Shown here: piece after piece, positions 47,260 through 59,300 of the stretch
Layout of the letters: each line of letters opens with the position of its first letter
Position numbering within the stretch: position 1 is the first letter of the stretch
DNA from: Anaeramoeba flamelloides
Lineage: Eukaryota > Metamonada > Anaeramoebidae
Assembly: GCA_027625915.1 (NCBI GenBank)
Contig: JANTQA010000047.1
Span: 17,670,001-17,734,000, forward strand
Direction of reading: 5' to 3'
DNA length: 64,000 nucleotides
Program-made: the position numbers and the translations under genes
The notes under the pieces: model-generated
What the model was told of the DNA's origin: nothing
The model's database searches: none
The model's input: only the letters and a program-made list of their open reading frames with translations

Positions 47260-47995
47260 TAAACTTAGTTTCAGCCAAAGGGGAATCAAAAAAAAAACAT
47301 TTTTTTCAAATATCAATTATTTTTTATAATTGCCTTTTGAAGAACAAATAAGAAATACATTCGGTTCCACATTTAAGACACAAACTTTCAAGGAAATTTA
47401 AGGCACAAAATAATACCGAATTAAGGCACATTTTTTGGAAATTTGTTTTTTACACAAATTATTTTACTAGAATTTGAATTTTGTGCTTTAATTTGAGATT
47501 TTTTTTTCTGCCTTAAATTTAGTTCACAGTTTGTGTATTAAAAGTGGAACTGTCTGTCAGTAGAACAATGTATATCAAAGGATAGTTGATACCTGTATGA
47601 AATAAAACTAATAAGTCAATAGATATTCTTAAAAATAGAAAAACTCAAATTCTTAGATATATTGAGAAAAAAAACAATTTTCATTTTGATTTCTTTTGGA
47701 ATTTTCTTTGATCTTGAATAGGAATAAATATGATTTCTCTACAACAATTTTCACCATTCCAGTAACATAAAAATAACACATTTTTACCAAGTGACTCGAG
47801 ATCTTACAATAAAAAAAAAAAATTGCAACTGGATTAGTGTAAAAAAATTAATCAAAATAAAAAAAAAAAAAGCATAAATGTGGAAAAATGATTTCAATTT
47901 TGAAATTAAGTTTTTTCTTCTGATATCTATGTAAACCCTTTAAATATATATTTTCAGTCGTCAAAACTGGGCCCATTTGACCGGAAAATGGTTTA
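47260..47995. mobile_element. MITE of the AAACT...GGGGCCCAG family, interrupted by a nested MITE
   Basis: The left end is TAAACTTAGTTTCAGCCAAA then GGGG; the right end is GGGCCCATTTGACCGGAAAA then TGGTTTA. It is TA-flanked. Its left third aligns with the reverse complement of 30160-30264. The CAGT-ended MITE at 47358-47560 interrupts that alignment at a TA, so this element was inserted first. Confidence 0.7.
47358..47560. mobile_element. CAGT-family MITE, copy 4 of 4 (nested)
   Basis: About 203 bp. The left arm CATTCGGTTCCACATTTAAG and the right arm ending AAAGTGGAACTGTCTG resemble the other three copies. TA is present on both sides. The flanking sequence joins up with the uninterrupted relative at 30160-30200. 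Confidence 0.75.
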
Positions 47996-48176
47996 GGTTT
48001 GGGTATTTAATCCTTAACTTGATATTTAAATTCTATTTTTTAAAAAATTTTTTTTTCAGTTTATAAAGGATTAAGATTTATTAAAAATTGAAAATTCCAA
48101 AATTGATCATTTTCACAATTAGTTGAGCTTAAAAATAAGAGTTTTTCTCAAGTATTCACAAAATAATTATGATTTA

Positions 48177-48660
48177 CAGTGATCAAAATAATGTATGCAC
48201 AACGACTATAATCCATGTTTCAAAATATAGTCCGATCTTTTTTTCCTTCTTGTTTCAAGGGAATATATAATTTACTACCCAATAGTATACCTAGGTTAAA
48301 ATCAATTTTGAAAGTAAACTCATTCATATTTTCAGTAAAATTTAAATTAGGAATGAACTTTGTTAAAATTTTTCGTAAATTTTTGTTTTTTATTGTTTAT
48401 TTTACGTTCTTTTTTGGATATAAAAAAATTATCAAAAATTTTTACTCTATTTTTTGAGATAAATTTTCCAATTTGATCCTTCATTTTTCGAATTTCTTTT
48501 TAAATAATAGAACTTTAAGAATCCATTATCATATTTAATTAGGGTTTATTGTTGGTTTCTTTGATCGGTTGATGTATAGGTTTTCTATAACAAAAAAAAC
48601 ACGCTTTTTATTTTGAAAAATGGATTAAACTTTCCGGTAGGCATTATTTTAACAAAAGTA
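48177..48660 (+). mobile_element. MITE, CAGTGATCAAAATAAT end, copy 1 of 2
   Basis: Begins CAGTGATCAAAATAATGTAT after TA and ends GGCATTATTTTAACAAAAG before TA. It aligns along its length with 49618-50083 in the same orientation. CAGTG...TCAAAATAA with a TA target is typical of Tc1-like elements. No coding frame was recognised. Confidence 0.7.
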
Positions 48661-49131
48661 AATATTAAGGGTTATCTCTGAAAGTGGTAATTTGCCAGAT
48701 ATGAATTTGTCCAAAAAATAAACTTTTTACTCATTTTTGCCAACTCTTTACAATATAAAAATAAAGTATTTGAGTTTTAAACATTCTACTTGAAGGATCT
48801 TGATGTAATTGAAAACAGGAAAATCTAAATTAGATACGATTCTTCCTAAAAAGGTTTTACACCCTTTGGATTCTTTTTATCTTTAAAAAAATACTGATGA
48901 TTTTGATCAGTTTTATTAATGTTGGCAATTCAATTTTTGAAAATTTCACACTTTTTTCGTGTATCCATTTTTTCACAAGTGGTTAAAATAAAATTTGTTG
49001 GTAAATGTTTTTTGCTTGATTGTGTTAGTAAAATCTTTCATGAGATGCTCTATTTATCAACAAAATTGAAAAACTTGAGAGATCGTAGGTTTATTAATTT
49101 TAATTCTAGGTTGAACAAGTGAATAACAGTT
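48661..49131. other. spacer between the MITE and the small gene
   Basis: A plus-strand open frame at 48919-49122 has no recognised relatives and may be spurious. Confidence 0.4.
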
Positions 49132-49532
49132 CTACTTATCTTTTACTTGAAACATTACCAATGAAAAGAAGAAGATTACAGAACCATGTAAAAGTGTTCT
49201 TAAAATATTACTTGTAACTTTATGCGATCTAGTTTCTGGCAAAGAGAAAGAAATAAACTAAAAAAAAATTTTATTGTTTTATTTTTAACGGTAATGTTTT
49301 TTTTTAAAAGTTATTTCTTACTTTCGAGTGTATCCTTTTCCTTTTGGTGTGTTTTTTCCATTAGTTTTGTTAATTCAGTCAGTTTTGTGATTTGGCTTTT
49401 GCTATTCGTTATTTTTTTTGATTGATCATCAAAAGCTTTTGAAAGTTTGAAAATTTTAGTATTCGGGCTCATGCAAGAAAACTGTGGTGAGTTGATTAGT
49501 GGTAATGTTTCGACGTTTTTATTTGTTTTCAT
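49132..49532 (-). CDS. small putative protein, two exons (unknown)
   Basis: Exons are 49532-49322 and 49235-49132, separated by an 86-bp intron (GTAAGA donor, CCAG acceptor). The phase fits (1 + 2 bases) and the product is 104 aa. It begins MKTNKNVETLPLINSPQF and has a Lys/Thr/Glu-rich, probably helical middle (SQITKLTELTKLMEKTHQKE). The end is VTSNILRTLLHGS followed by a short hydrophobic segment (VIFFFSLVMF) and a charged tail, possibly a tail anchor. Codons are less A/T-skewed than the surroundings. No family is recognised. It lies between two direct copies of a MITE. Confidence 0.4.
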
Positions 49533-49617
49533 ATCCTTTTTTCAAGTCCTTTTAAAAAATAAGTGAGAGTAGAGAAAGATCTATTCTGAAAAAAAATAAA
49601 TTCAATACAGTGATCAA

Positions 49618-50083
49618 AATAATACTGCACAAAGACTATAATCCGTGTTTCCAAATATTATCCGTGCTTTTTTTTATTCTTGTACCAAGGCAACATCCAA
49701 TCTACTATCAAATAGTATACCTAAGTTCAAATAAATTTTGAAAGTAAACTCCTTGATATTTAAAGTAAAATTTAAATTATTCATGCAAATAGTTGAAAAT
49801 TTTCCATAATATTCTAAATTTTTTTGAAATTTTTTGTTTTTTTTATTATTAAAATTTTCTGAAAAATTTACTCTATTTTTTGAGATAAATTTTGCAATTT
49901 GATCCTTCATTTATAGAATTTCTTTTTAGATAATAGTACTTTAAGAAACCAGTACCATATTTTTTTAGGCTTTATTATTGGTTTCTTTGATTGGTTAATG
50001 TATTGGTTTTCTAGAACAAAAAAACACGCTTTTTATTCTGAAACAAGCATTAAATTTTTTTGCATGGGTTATTTTGACTACAG
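49618..50083 (+). mobile_element. MITE, CAGTGATCAAAATAAT end, copy 2 of 2
   Basis: Starts CAGTGATCAAAATAATACTG and ends GGTTATTTTGACTACAG, TA-flanked. Shares CAAATAGTATACCTAAGTTC-type and AAAACACGCTTTTTATTCTG-type blocks with 48177-48660. Confidence 0.75.
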
Positions 50084-51090
50084 TACTTTTTAAAAAATAA
50101 GAATTTATTATTGGGTATGTGAGAATATATAAGGATGATACAAGGTTGTGTAAATAATAATATTACTTTGGTTATTATTTTTCCTTGAAAAATTTAATTG
50201 GAAAGTATCGAAATATGATTTTTTTAATTAATAATTATTTGTTTTTTGCGCTAATGCCGGCTTTTTCAAAAAATTTTTTTTAATTTAATAATAATGCAAA
50301 AAAAAATTACATCGCCTTACAATTGGAAAGCAAAGAAAAAAAATTTATTACTCTAATCTCAGACTTGTATGTAAAGATTTTTTCCAAAATAAAATATTAT
50401 TTTTTGAAAAGTTTTGATCCATTTTTCTTATTTCATTTTCAAAATATTTCAAAATCCAACATATTTCATTTTTAAAAAAAAAAAAATATTTTCTTTTAAG
50501 ATGAATTCTCTTAAATTGTCTGTGTAGAGGTCTTTTAACGAAAATATACTTTTTAATAAAACCATCATTTTTTGAAATTACTCAGTATAAAAAATATTAT
50601 TTATTATAAAAAAAATACAATTTTTATTTAAATGAAAAAATAAAATATTTTCTTTTTTTTTTTTATAATTCAAGAAACACAATTTACACTCTAGTTGCTC
50701 TTATACTTAAATTTTTAAAATTGGAATTTCGTTTTTAAATCATATAGTTCACCCTAATTAATTAATGAAAATAGTTTCGAACTGTCACAGTCTAAAATTA
50801 TTTCATGAGGATATATTTCTTTTAATTTATTTAGAAAAATTACCTAACTTTTTCATAAGAAGGACATACCCATAAAAAATGATCAATATTTTTGATAATT
50901 TCCTTTTGTTTATACTTTAAGTATAAAGGACAAATTTGATTTGAATTTTCAGTGATTACATAATAATATCTATTTAAACAGTTTGTAAATGTTGAGAATT
51001 TTAGAATTGTTGAACTTTATGAATTACTGAAATATTTTTGGATTTTAAATAAATATTTTGATCTTTTAATTATTGTGAAATATTTTTGTG
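50084..51090. other. gene-free stretch
   Basis: Nothing recognised except long A/T runs. Confidence 0.45.
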
Positions 51091-51470
51091 GAGTACCATC
51101 AAGTGTCTTAAAATTTTGTAGATTTTCCAAAATTCAGAGATTTTACTCAATTTTTTTTAAATTTTGGAAAACATAATAGAAAGTGTTGTCATGTTGCAAA
51201 GAGCGCTGTATAGTGCCTAGTTTTTCCAAAATTCAAAAAGTTGAGTAAAATCAATGATTTTTCTCTATTCTTTAAAATTCTGAATGAGATAACTGCGTTT
51301 TTCTTGAGGTTTTCTGTTTTATTTGTAAAATCCAATAATTAACTCTATTCTCCAGAAATAAAAAAAGACTAATGGTGTTTTTCAAAGATACAAAAGAATT
51401 GAGTAGAATCTCTGATTTTGCTATATTCTTTTATTTTTTTTGGAAATCATAATTACATTCCAACTGGTAG
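51091..51470. repeat. copy of the GGTTTTCC / AAGTGCCTAG repeat family
   Basis: Contains GTACCATCAAGTGTCTTAAA, GCGCTGTATAGTGCCTAG and TTTTCTTGAGGTTTTCTGTT. These are shared in order with the inverted ends of the 25955-30945 segment. It has two internal palindromic modules. Its partner arm, if any, was not found. Confidence 0.55.
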
Positions 51471-51489
51471 AATTCAGCAACTCAGTAAT

Positions 51490-51512
51490 GTATATATATA
51501 TATATATATATT
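51490..51512. repeat. (TA)n microsatellite
   Basis: A perfect TA run of about 11 units. Confidence 0.9.
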
Positions 51513-51730
51513 AGTTGGATTAAATCTTTTGGCTTTCAATTGATTTTATTATTTATCCATTGGTTAAATTGTATTTTTTTTTCTAAATTAACCAGAGATA
51601 AATTTATAAATTTATTATCGAATTTGAAATATTATTTATTTATTGAGATTATTATAAAATATTTTCTTTCTTTCAAAAAAAAAACTGATTTCAAAAAATC
51701 ATAATCCATCATAAATAATATATTGAAATA

Positions 51731-52319
51731 TAAGCTATTTCCAAGAAAGTGGGGCAAATTTATTTGAAAATATATTTATGTAACCCATTCTTCAAAAAAG
51801 GATTTAAATATATATAATCATTAACCCCTGTTTATAGATTCTTGATAATAATTCAATTTGTTTGTTAGTATTGTATTGCAAAAATAAAATATATTAAAAT
51901 TTCTGATCTCGATTTTATCTGATATTTTTTGGGCTTGAAAATTGTGTTGATTATTTTCTTTTTGATGGAAAAAAAAACATTTTCATAACTTGTATAATCT
52001 CAAAAATAATTTCAATATAATTAAAAACATATAACTGCGTTTTCATGTTTAAAAAGTCATTTTTTCCCTTTCCATATTTCCGGTTTTTTATTGAAATTGG
52101 TCGTACATTGCTTTAACCAAAAAAAGTACTATTTTTTTTTTTTCATTTTTTGGGAATATTTCAACTAACATATTTTGAATTAAATACATAAGTGGTTGGT
52201 TCAATCGGTATAAATATTAAACTTAATTTGGTATAGTTGATTAATGATAACCATCACTAAAAAGATTATTTTTTATGAAATGTAAAAAAAAAATGCCCCA
52301 CTTTTTTGGAAATACCTTA
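51731..52319. mobile_element. MITE with TAAGCTATTTCC...GTGGGGCA inverted ends
   Basis: The left end TAAGCTATTTCCAAGAAAGT continues GGGGCA; the right end is TGCCCCACTTTTTTGGAAAT then ACCTTA. About 590 bp. TA-rich flanks fit a Tc1/mariner-like target. No coding frame. Confidence 0.7.
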
Positions 52320-52323
52320 TATA

Positions 52324-52969
52324 TATATATATATATTTCATAGGTATAATGATTTTTTTGATTTTATAAAACGTGTTAAACAGGCGCAAGTGACATGTAA
52401 TATTCGTTTGTATGATATATATAATCAAAATACAAAATAAATAGGTGAGCTGATCTAATTTGAAATTAGGAAAAAAGTTAAATTTTGACCACTATTCTTC
52501 GTCTAATTTTAATCTCTATGAAAAAAATTAATTCTTTTTCTTGGGGTTTAAAGAATTTCCAATTTTTGAGCACTTTAAACATAAAATCTACTTTTTGTTA
52601 TTTTGTAGTTTTCAAAATACAAATTCAAACTATTTATTTGACTATAAATAAAAAAACATCCCACTTCGATGTGAAATTGCTAATTCGTTTTTTTTTTTCA
52701 AAGAATTTCAAGGTAATTAAGAAATACCTGTTTTTAATAGTTTTTTTTTTTTTTCGTTGTTTTTCAGTTTTTTTGTTTTCATTTTTTCACATACTAGAAA
52801 CTAAAAGTATGATTTCAAAGGAATTCGAGAACTTGTTTGAAAAATAAAGTAATAAAACAACAAATGAAACAAGAAAACATGTAAAAAATTGAAAAAAGGC
52901 GATTTTATAATTCTTTTGTAATTTTAAAAAGAAAAATTGTACTAAACGTGATATCCATCTAAACACCAT
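52324..52969. other. gene-free spacer
   Basis: A 120-residue plus-strand open frame (52485-52847) is Phe/Ile/Lys-rich, lacks an ATG at its first codon and has no recognisable domain; it is treated as random. Confidence 0.45.
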
Positions 52970-53560
52970 TTCAAAAATTGTCACCCACCTGAAATAATAA
53001 ATTAAAAAAAAATTATTCTTTTTAAACAAGAACAAAAAATAACTAAATCTGATTTTTAATTCACTTTTTTGTCATTCTAAATATAAGAAAGCCTGATATT
53101 TTAAACATTAAAAAAAATAAAACCAAAAACTTAAAAAAAGCAAATCAAAATTTTAGAAATAAGTAATGTTATTTATGATAACTTGACTTTCACTAAAAAG
53201 AAATCTAACAAGAATATTTTTTACTAATAATAAAATACATTCAAAGAGACATTAAGTCTCAATTGTCTTAGTGATTATTGGTCTTTTCGAAGATCTCTTT
53301 TTTTTTCAAATAACAAAAGAAAAATAGAAAAAAAGTTAAGAAAATTTTTGAAAAAGCAAAATAAAAATTTTCCAAAAAGTAAAAAATAAAAATTTGAAAA
53401 AGCAAAACTAGAATTTAGTAAAATTAGAAAAAAATTGATTCTGATCCAAAAATATAAAAATATTTTCATGATAAAAATATGAGAAAAATCCACAAAAAAT
53501 CTTCTATAAAATTTCAAAAATGATTCAAAATTACTGTAAAATAGTTTATTTTATTAATAA
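52970..53560 (+). repeat. dispersed repeat family, copy 3 of 3
   Basis: Aligns with 2160-2765 (direct) and the reverse complement of 34620-35215 through TGAAATAATAAATT, AAAGCCTGATAT, AATAAAACCAAAAACT and GAAGATCTCTTTTTTTTTC. Confidence 0.6.
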
Positions 53561-54020
53561 TGCTATCTTTTTGGCTAACAAAAAATAATATGCGAAAAAT
53601 ACTATCAAATAAATTATTTAAATAATAAAAGTCACAAGTACAAATTCCTAATAATTATATAAAAAAATATTACTGAATCCTTTAAATTTCTCGAAATTTA
53701 TAGTTTCTTAAAAATAAAATTAAAGAAAAATTTTTTCTGATAAATTAATTGATAAAAAAGGTAGTTTATTGTAAAAAATTTCTTGTTTAAAACAATTTAT
53801 ATTTATAATGGGGTATATTTTTGAAGTTACAATCAAAATATGTTGATAAATACAGCGATTAGAGAATATTTTAAACGTAATCATATATTTTAGCTAATAT
53901 GAAAAATTTGATTTATTATTTTTTTTTGTATGTATTTTCAAAATAAGATAAGAGTTAAAATGTTATTTGTTCATATAGAACATTAGAGATTACTAAAAGT
54001 GATATTTCATGAAAAAAATA
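53561..54020. other. gene-free spacer
   Basis: Nothing recognised. Confidence 0.4.
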
Positions 54021-54610
54021 TAAAATAACCCCCTTTTCGGTCAAATGTGAGAGTTTTCTTAGAGAATTAGAACATATTCTTTAAGTTTAATACAATATTG
54101 TTCTAAAAATAAATTTTCAATTTTTAGATATAATCATTTTTCCTAATTTGTTTCATTTTTTGCTTTTAGAATTTGCTACGTTCATTTTATTTTCCTCCTG
54201 TTTTTCTTTTTATATCTTTCTTCTTTTTTTTAAAAAAATAGTTGATTTGAAAAAAAAAAAAAATTAGCAACTCCAAATTAAATTTGAGGAAAATGAGGCT
54301 TTGTAATTTCTTGGAAAATTCAACCTTTACTATCAAAAAATCATATTGTCAACAATATGAATTCTCAAAAGAAATTGGGAAATTTTTAATAAGAAATTTC
54401 AATAAAATAGGTTAGATAATGTTTTTAACCTTTTTTTTTTTTTACAAAAATTATTAGTTTTATAGCAATTTCTTTTAGGATTATCAACTCTAATATTACT
54501 ATCTTTTTTTCTTTTATTTAGAAATAATCATATATTAGTTTATTATCTAAAAAAGTGAATTTGTCATTTTTGATAGGGATATATGAGTGAGTTGGGGTTA
54601 AGTTTTGGAA
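54021..54610 (-). mobile_element. MITE of the GGGGCCCAG family, inverted copy
   Basis: Its reverse complement aligns with 54934-55516. Shared blocks are GAACATATTCT(T/C)TAAGTTTA, AACTCCAAATTAAATTT and TTAGGATTATCAACTCTAAT. It ends near GTTGGGGTTAAGTTTT. The terminal repeats are more degraded than in the other copies. Confidence 0.65.
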
Positions 54611-54933
54611 ATTTCAATTTTGAATTGAATTTCATATTCTAGAAAAATACAAATTTGAATTTTTTTTTTATCGATCTGAATAGTGTAGCAATTTGAGAAT
54701 TTATTTTTTTTAAAAAAATAGAGTATATTGAAATATCAAGTTTTTCTTTACTTTATTGTCAAGTATTTTGTGTTATGGAGATTTAGATAATCTGTAAATG
54801 AGTGTAGGTTAAGTTAGGGTGTGTTAAGTTACTTGAAAAAAATGCTTATCGTTATTATTAACTAAGATAAATATACTTGATTTACATTGGCTTCAGTATT
54901 GTACGGTACATAAACATAAGATTGTATATATTA
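54611..54933. other. spacer between two inverted MITE copies
   Basis: About 320 bp without recognisable features. Confidence 0.4.
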
Positions 54934-55516
54934 TATGAAACTCCAATTTACTCAAATTCACCCAGCAATAATGAAAAAAATATTTTTTTTTTGAATCAAC
55001 CAATATACAATTATTTATAAATAAAATAAATAATAAAATAATATTAGAGTTGATAATCCTTAAAGAAATTTCTGAAAAAATAAGTTTTCTTAAAAATCAA
55101 ATGTTAAAAAAATTTTGATCACCTTTCAATAGAATGCCCAATACAAAATTCTCAATGTCTTTTCGAAAATTACAATTGTTGACTATAATATTTTTGAATC
55201 GTAAGTGTTTGATTTTAAAAAAAAAAATTGTAAAGCCACATTTTTCTTAAATTTAATTTGGAGTTTTTAATTTTTTTTTTTTCAAACTGACTTTTTTTTA
55301 AAAAAAAAAAGAAAAAGAAAGAAAAAGAATAGGTAAAAATAAAATAATGAAATTCTCTAAAGTAAAAAACGAAAAACAAAAAAAAATTTTGCTAAATGAG
55401 AAAAAATGATCAGATCAAAAAAATGAAAAATAATTTTTACAAGAATACCGTATTAAACTTAGAGAATATGTTCAATTTCTTTAATAAAACTGATCAATTT
55501 GACTGAAAAAGAGTTT
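54934..55516 (+). mobile_element. MITE of the GGGGCCCAG family
   Basis: Aligns directly with 43376-43953: GAAACTCCAATTTACTCAAA at the left and GACTGAAAAAGAGTTTATTT at the right. Together with 54021-54610 it forms a large inverted pair. Confidence 0.65.
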
Positions 55517-56334
55517 ATTTTAGAAATATCTTTGTGATGACTAAAATAACTTCTCAAAATTTTCAGTAATCCTACAGAATTTGAAATTGTCAATACAATG
55601 ACTTTCTCTCATTTATATAATTTCATCTAGCAATGTTAAGAAATACACATACATCCAAGATATTAATTATTTTAACATAGAAAGAGTTTATTAATATTTT
55701 TAAAAACTTTCAATTTTTCTAATGCCTAATACTTAACCCAAAAATCTTCTTAAATTTTAATAAAATTATCAAAATAATTAATTCCATATTTAATAAAAGT
55801 TGAAAACATGAAAGAGAATTAAAAATTTAAACTTTAGATTAAAGAATTTTTTTATTTAATTTTCAATACATATATAATATAAAAAAAAAAAAAATAACCA
55901 AATATTTATTCTTTAATTTATGAAAATATTATGTTTAATTCAAAAAGAAATTAATAAATAGTTTTTTCGTTGGATAATAATAAAGAAAAAAATGGGGGTA
56001 ATTTACTAATTCTTGTTTTTTTTTTTTTTCTTTTTTTTATCAATTAAATTAAAAGATAATTAAGTTTCAAATTATGAATGAATATTTTTTTTAAAAAATT
56101 AATATAAATTTAATAATTAATATTATTTTATCTGAAATACATTTGTCTTCCCTATAAACCACGTTTTATATATTTTTACCCCACCCCCCAAAAAAATAAA
56201 AAAATAAAAAAAAATATTTTTACAAACACACGAATATATATATATATATCACTTACAAAAAAAAACAGACATTGTATTTCTTTTGATTTAAATTTAATAA
56301 AATCTAAATAAAAAAATAACAAATGATGAAAATT
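55517..56334. other. intergenic downstream of TPLATE
   Basis: A short (TA)n tract lies at 56233-56248. No gene was recognised. Confidence 0.5.
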
Positions 56335-59300
56335 TTAATAAACATTTTTAGTTTCTAACAATCCATCTGATAGAAATTTAATCCAAAACTTTTGGTTTTC
56401 AATGACTGCATCTAAAACAAAGGAATTTTCTGTTCTAATTTCTATACGGAACACGGAATTTTGAATGGAAAATTCTTTTATTCCGTTCAACACGAAGGCA
56501 AATTTATCGCCAAACCAAGTTTCCGAGAGAAAGGTGTATTGAAGAAAGCTATTATTTGAAAAGCTTTTTGAAGAAATCATAGCAAAGGGTTTTGTTTTGA
56601 TTATATCTATTAGTTGTGAAACTGGCGTTTTTTTTTTAACAAAAACGGTTTCGATGATTATTGAATGGGGGAAAGTGCTCCATAGATCCATAAAAAAGGA
56701 AAATGGGATTAAAGAGGGTGTCAAAAAATGCTGTATTGGCAGAATGTATGGTTGCGAGATCAAGATTTCCTTTGGGTTTGTTGATTTTTTAAAATGCACC
56801 TCTAGAGAAAAACTATTATTTGAGAGTTGGGTGATACTGAAAGGGACTGACCATTCAATGGGCCTTTCTGGTTCCAAATTTAATATTGTTATTGACAGGC
56901 TATTTTCCCCCTTTAAAGGGTACACCATTCCAAAGAAGTTTAATTTTAAAATTATATTTGTAAATTTGATGTTTGTAATGTTGGTTATTTTACATTTCCA
57001 ATCCACTCTTTTGTATTTTTCTTCAATTAAATGGAATGCCTCAATTTTGAAAAGATCATTCAATCCGGAAATAACAACTTTTTCGCTTTCAAAGGATTTA
57101 ACATTTATTTTATTGATTAAATTATTGTTTTTATTAATTCTTAATTGGCCATTGCCATCGTTGCCATTCTTGCCAACAGTTTTATTATTATTATTATTTT
57201 CATTTTCATTTTCATTTTCATTTTTATTTTTATTATCAATATTGAAATAATTATAATTATTTTTTTGCGTTTGTTGAAACAAAAATCTAAATTGCCGATC
57301 CAAATTAGTTGGATTTTCTTCACTTTTTGTTAAAAAATTATGATTTAAGAACGATTTAATAGAAAAATCTTTGAAAAGTGAATATTTTTTAATTTTGTTC
57401 AAAGTTAATTTACAATTTTGAATATATGGTTTAATTTTGCTTTTATTTTGACTTATAAATTCTTTTAATAATTGAAGAATTTTCTTTCTCAAATTTGGAA
57501 ATCTGATTGAAATAATAAAGCAGGTTTGAAATAATAAATAATAATTTGGTTCTTGTGATTCGTCAATATTTTGATAATTTTTTAAATAGTTTTTTAAGGA
57601 ATTATTTTTTTTATTTTTTGAAAAAATTTTCTTTATAAATAATTTTTTTTTCTTTTTATTTAATTTTTTTTTTTCAAGATAATTTTTTTCATCTTTATTT
57701 AATGTATCATTTTGAAATTTTTTGATCATTTTTGTTTTGTATAATTGCCCAAAATTGCCAGTATTAGAGACAGTTGTTAAAACTTTCAATGTTTGTGAAT
57801 TTATTTCAGTAAACATAAGTAATTTTTTCACCAATTCAAAGATTATTAATCCTAATTCTTCTCTTCCATTATTTTGAATGTATTTGGAAATGATGTAAAG
57901 AAATACCTCATCCACTTTTCGGATTTTTTTTTCTGCATATAATTTGAGCAGAACGCCAATCAATTCCTGCACTTTAAAATGTAATAATGATTCTGTCGTT
58001 AAATAAATCGCATAATAAAATGTTCGATCGCATAAGCGTAGTAGGGAGTCGACTGAACATGTCAATTTCTCACAACTCCAAATCTTGGAATTAATTGAAT
58101 AGTGTATAACATCAAGTGCAGTGAGTACACGGACAATGATAAAGGTGGTTTCTTCTTCAGTGTTGCTAGTATCCATTAAATCCAATTCATTATTGCCACC
58201 AAATAAATTTATTTCAATCCCTTCGTTTTTTTCTTTTTGATTTTCTTTTTCTTCCTTCTCCTTTAATGACTGTAATGTAATTGGTTGAATTTGATCAAAG
58301 TTTCGATTTTTTTTGGGCATCAATTTATTTACTATTTGCTTGAATTTTGAGATTCCATATAACCCCAAAGTGCATTTACATAGGCAATATATACACTCGT
58401 CTAAGAATAAATCACCTTCACTTTGACATAAATTAATAACATAATTCGATTCAAAATATTTGGAAATTGGATTAGATACATTAATGTTTTGTCGAAAGTT
58501 TTGGATTGTTCTTTTTTCCAATGCTTGGAAAAGAATCCCTTTATAAATTTGTGTTAAAACTGAAAATCGATCAATTCTTTCTTTTTTGTTTTTTTTTGTT
58601 TGTTTGTTTTTGTTTTTTTTATTTGTTTGTTTTTGTTTTTTGTTTTTTGTTTGTTTTTGTTATATTTTATCAATTAATTTTTTAAATATAATTAGATTTT
58701 GGGTTTTTTTATTTATTATTTGGTGGTTTTTTAATTTTTGTGTTTGTATAATTAATAAAACAAATTTAAATTTAACAGTTGTTCATGATTTCTAAACCAG
58801 AATTTTTTGAAAATTTTTTTTTTTTTTCAATAAAGAAACTAGCACTAGATTCGGTAAATGTGTGCCTCAAATAACTAACTTGAAATAAGAGATATTATTT
58901 AAAATTTGTTGTGGAATGGTTACAGTTATTGAATAAATATTCATAAGACTTATAAGGATTCCAATTCTTAAGATAATATTATCTGAATTATGTATTTTTT
59001 TTTTTTCATATTTATTTATTTTATTGAGGAAATGTGGCCAAAATGACAAAATAATATCGGTGTGGCGATAAAGAGAGAGAGAGATTTAATAATAAAAAAT
59101 AATACCAATAAGGTAATAAAATATTTTCGAGATATTGTTAAATTGGGTGAAATCTCGTGATTTTTCTCAAGAATTTGGTTCTGATCCATAAATTGAGAGT
59201 GATTTTGTTCCAATTAGTATTCAGGTTCGATTTTTAGAATAGTCAAAAATATTTATATGGTTTAGGTAATTTCCTTCTAAAAATTAGTGGTTCTATTAAG

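Noticed and set aside
48215-49910. Open frames within the paired MITEs as transposase genes
   Set aside because: No catalytic Asp/Glu motifs (DNAP, NPIE) or helix-turn-helix signature could be seen in any frame; the elements look non-autonomous.
56597-57250. 217-residue plus-strand open frame
   Set aside because: Antisense shadow of the TPLATE appendage region, whose minus-strand translation has clear family resemblance.
58586-58795. Plus-strand Phe/Cys-rich open frame
   Set aside because: Produced by the TTTGTTTG low-complexity tract in the TPLATE intron; no conserved content.
59016-59213. Minus-strand frame with a hydrophobic segment inside the TPLATE intron
   Set aside because: Short, A/T-driven, no splice sites in phase with TPLATE and no recognised family.
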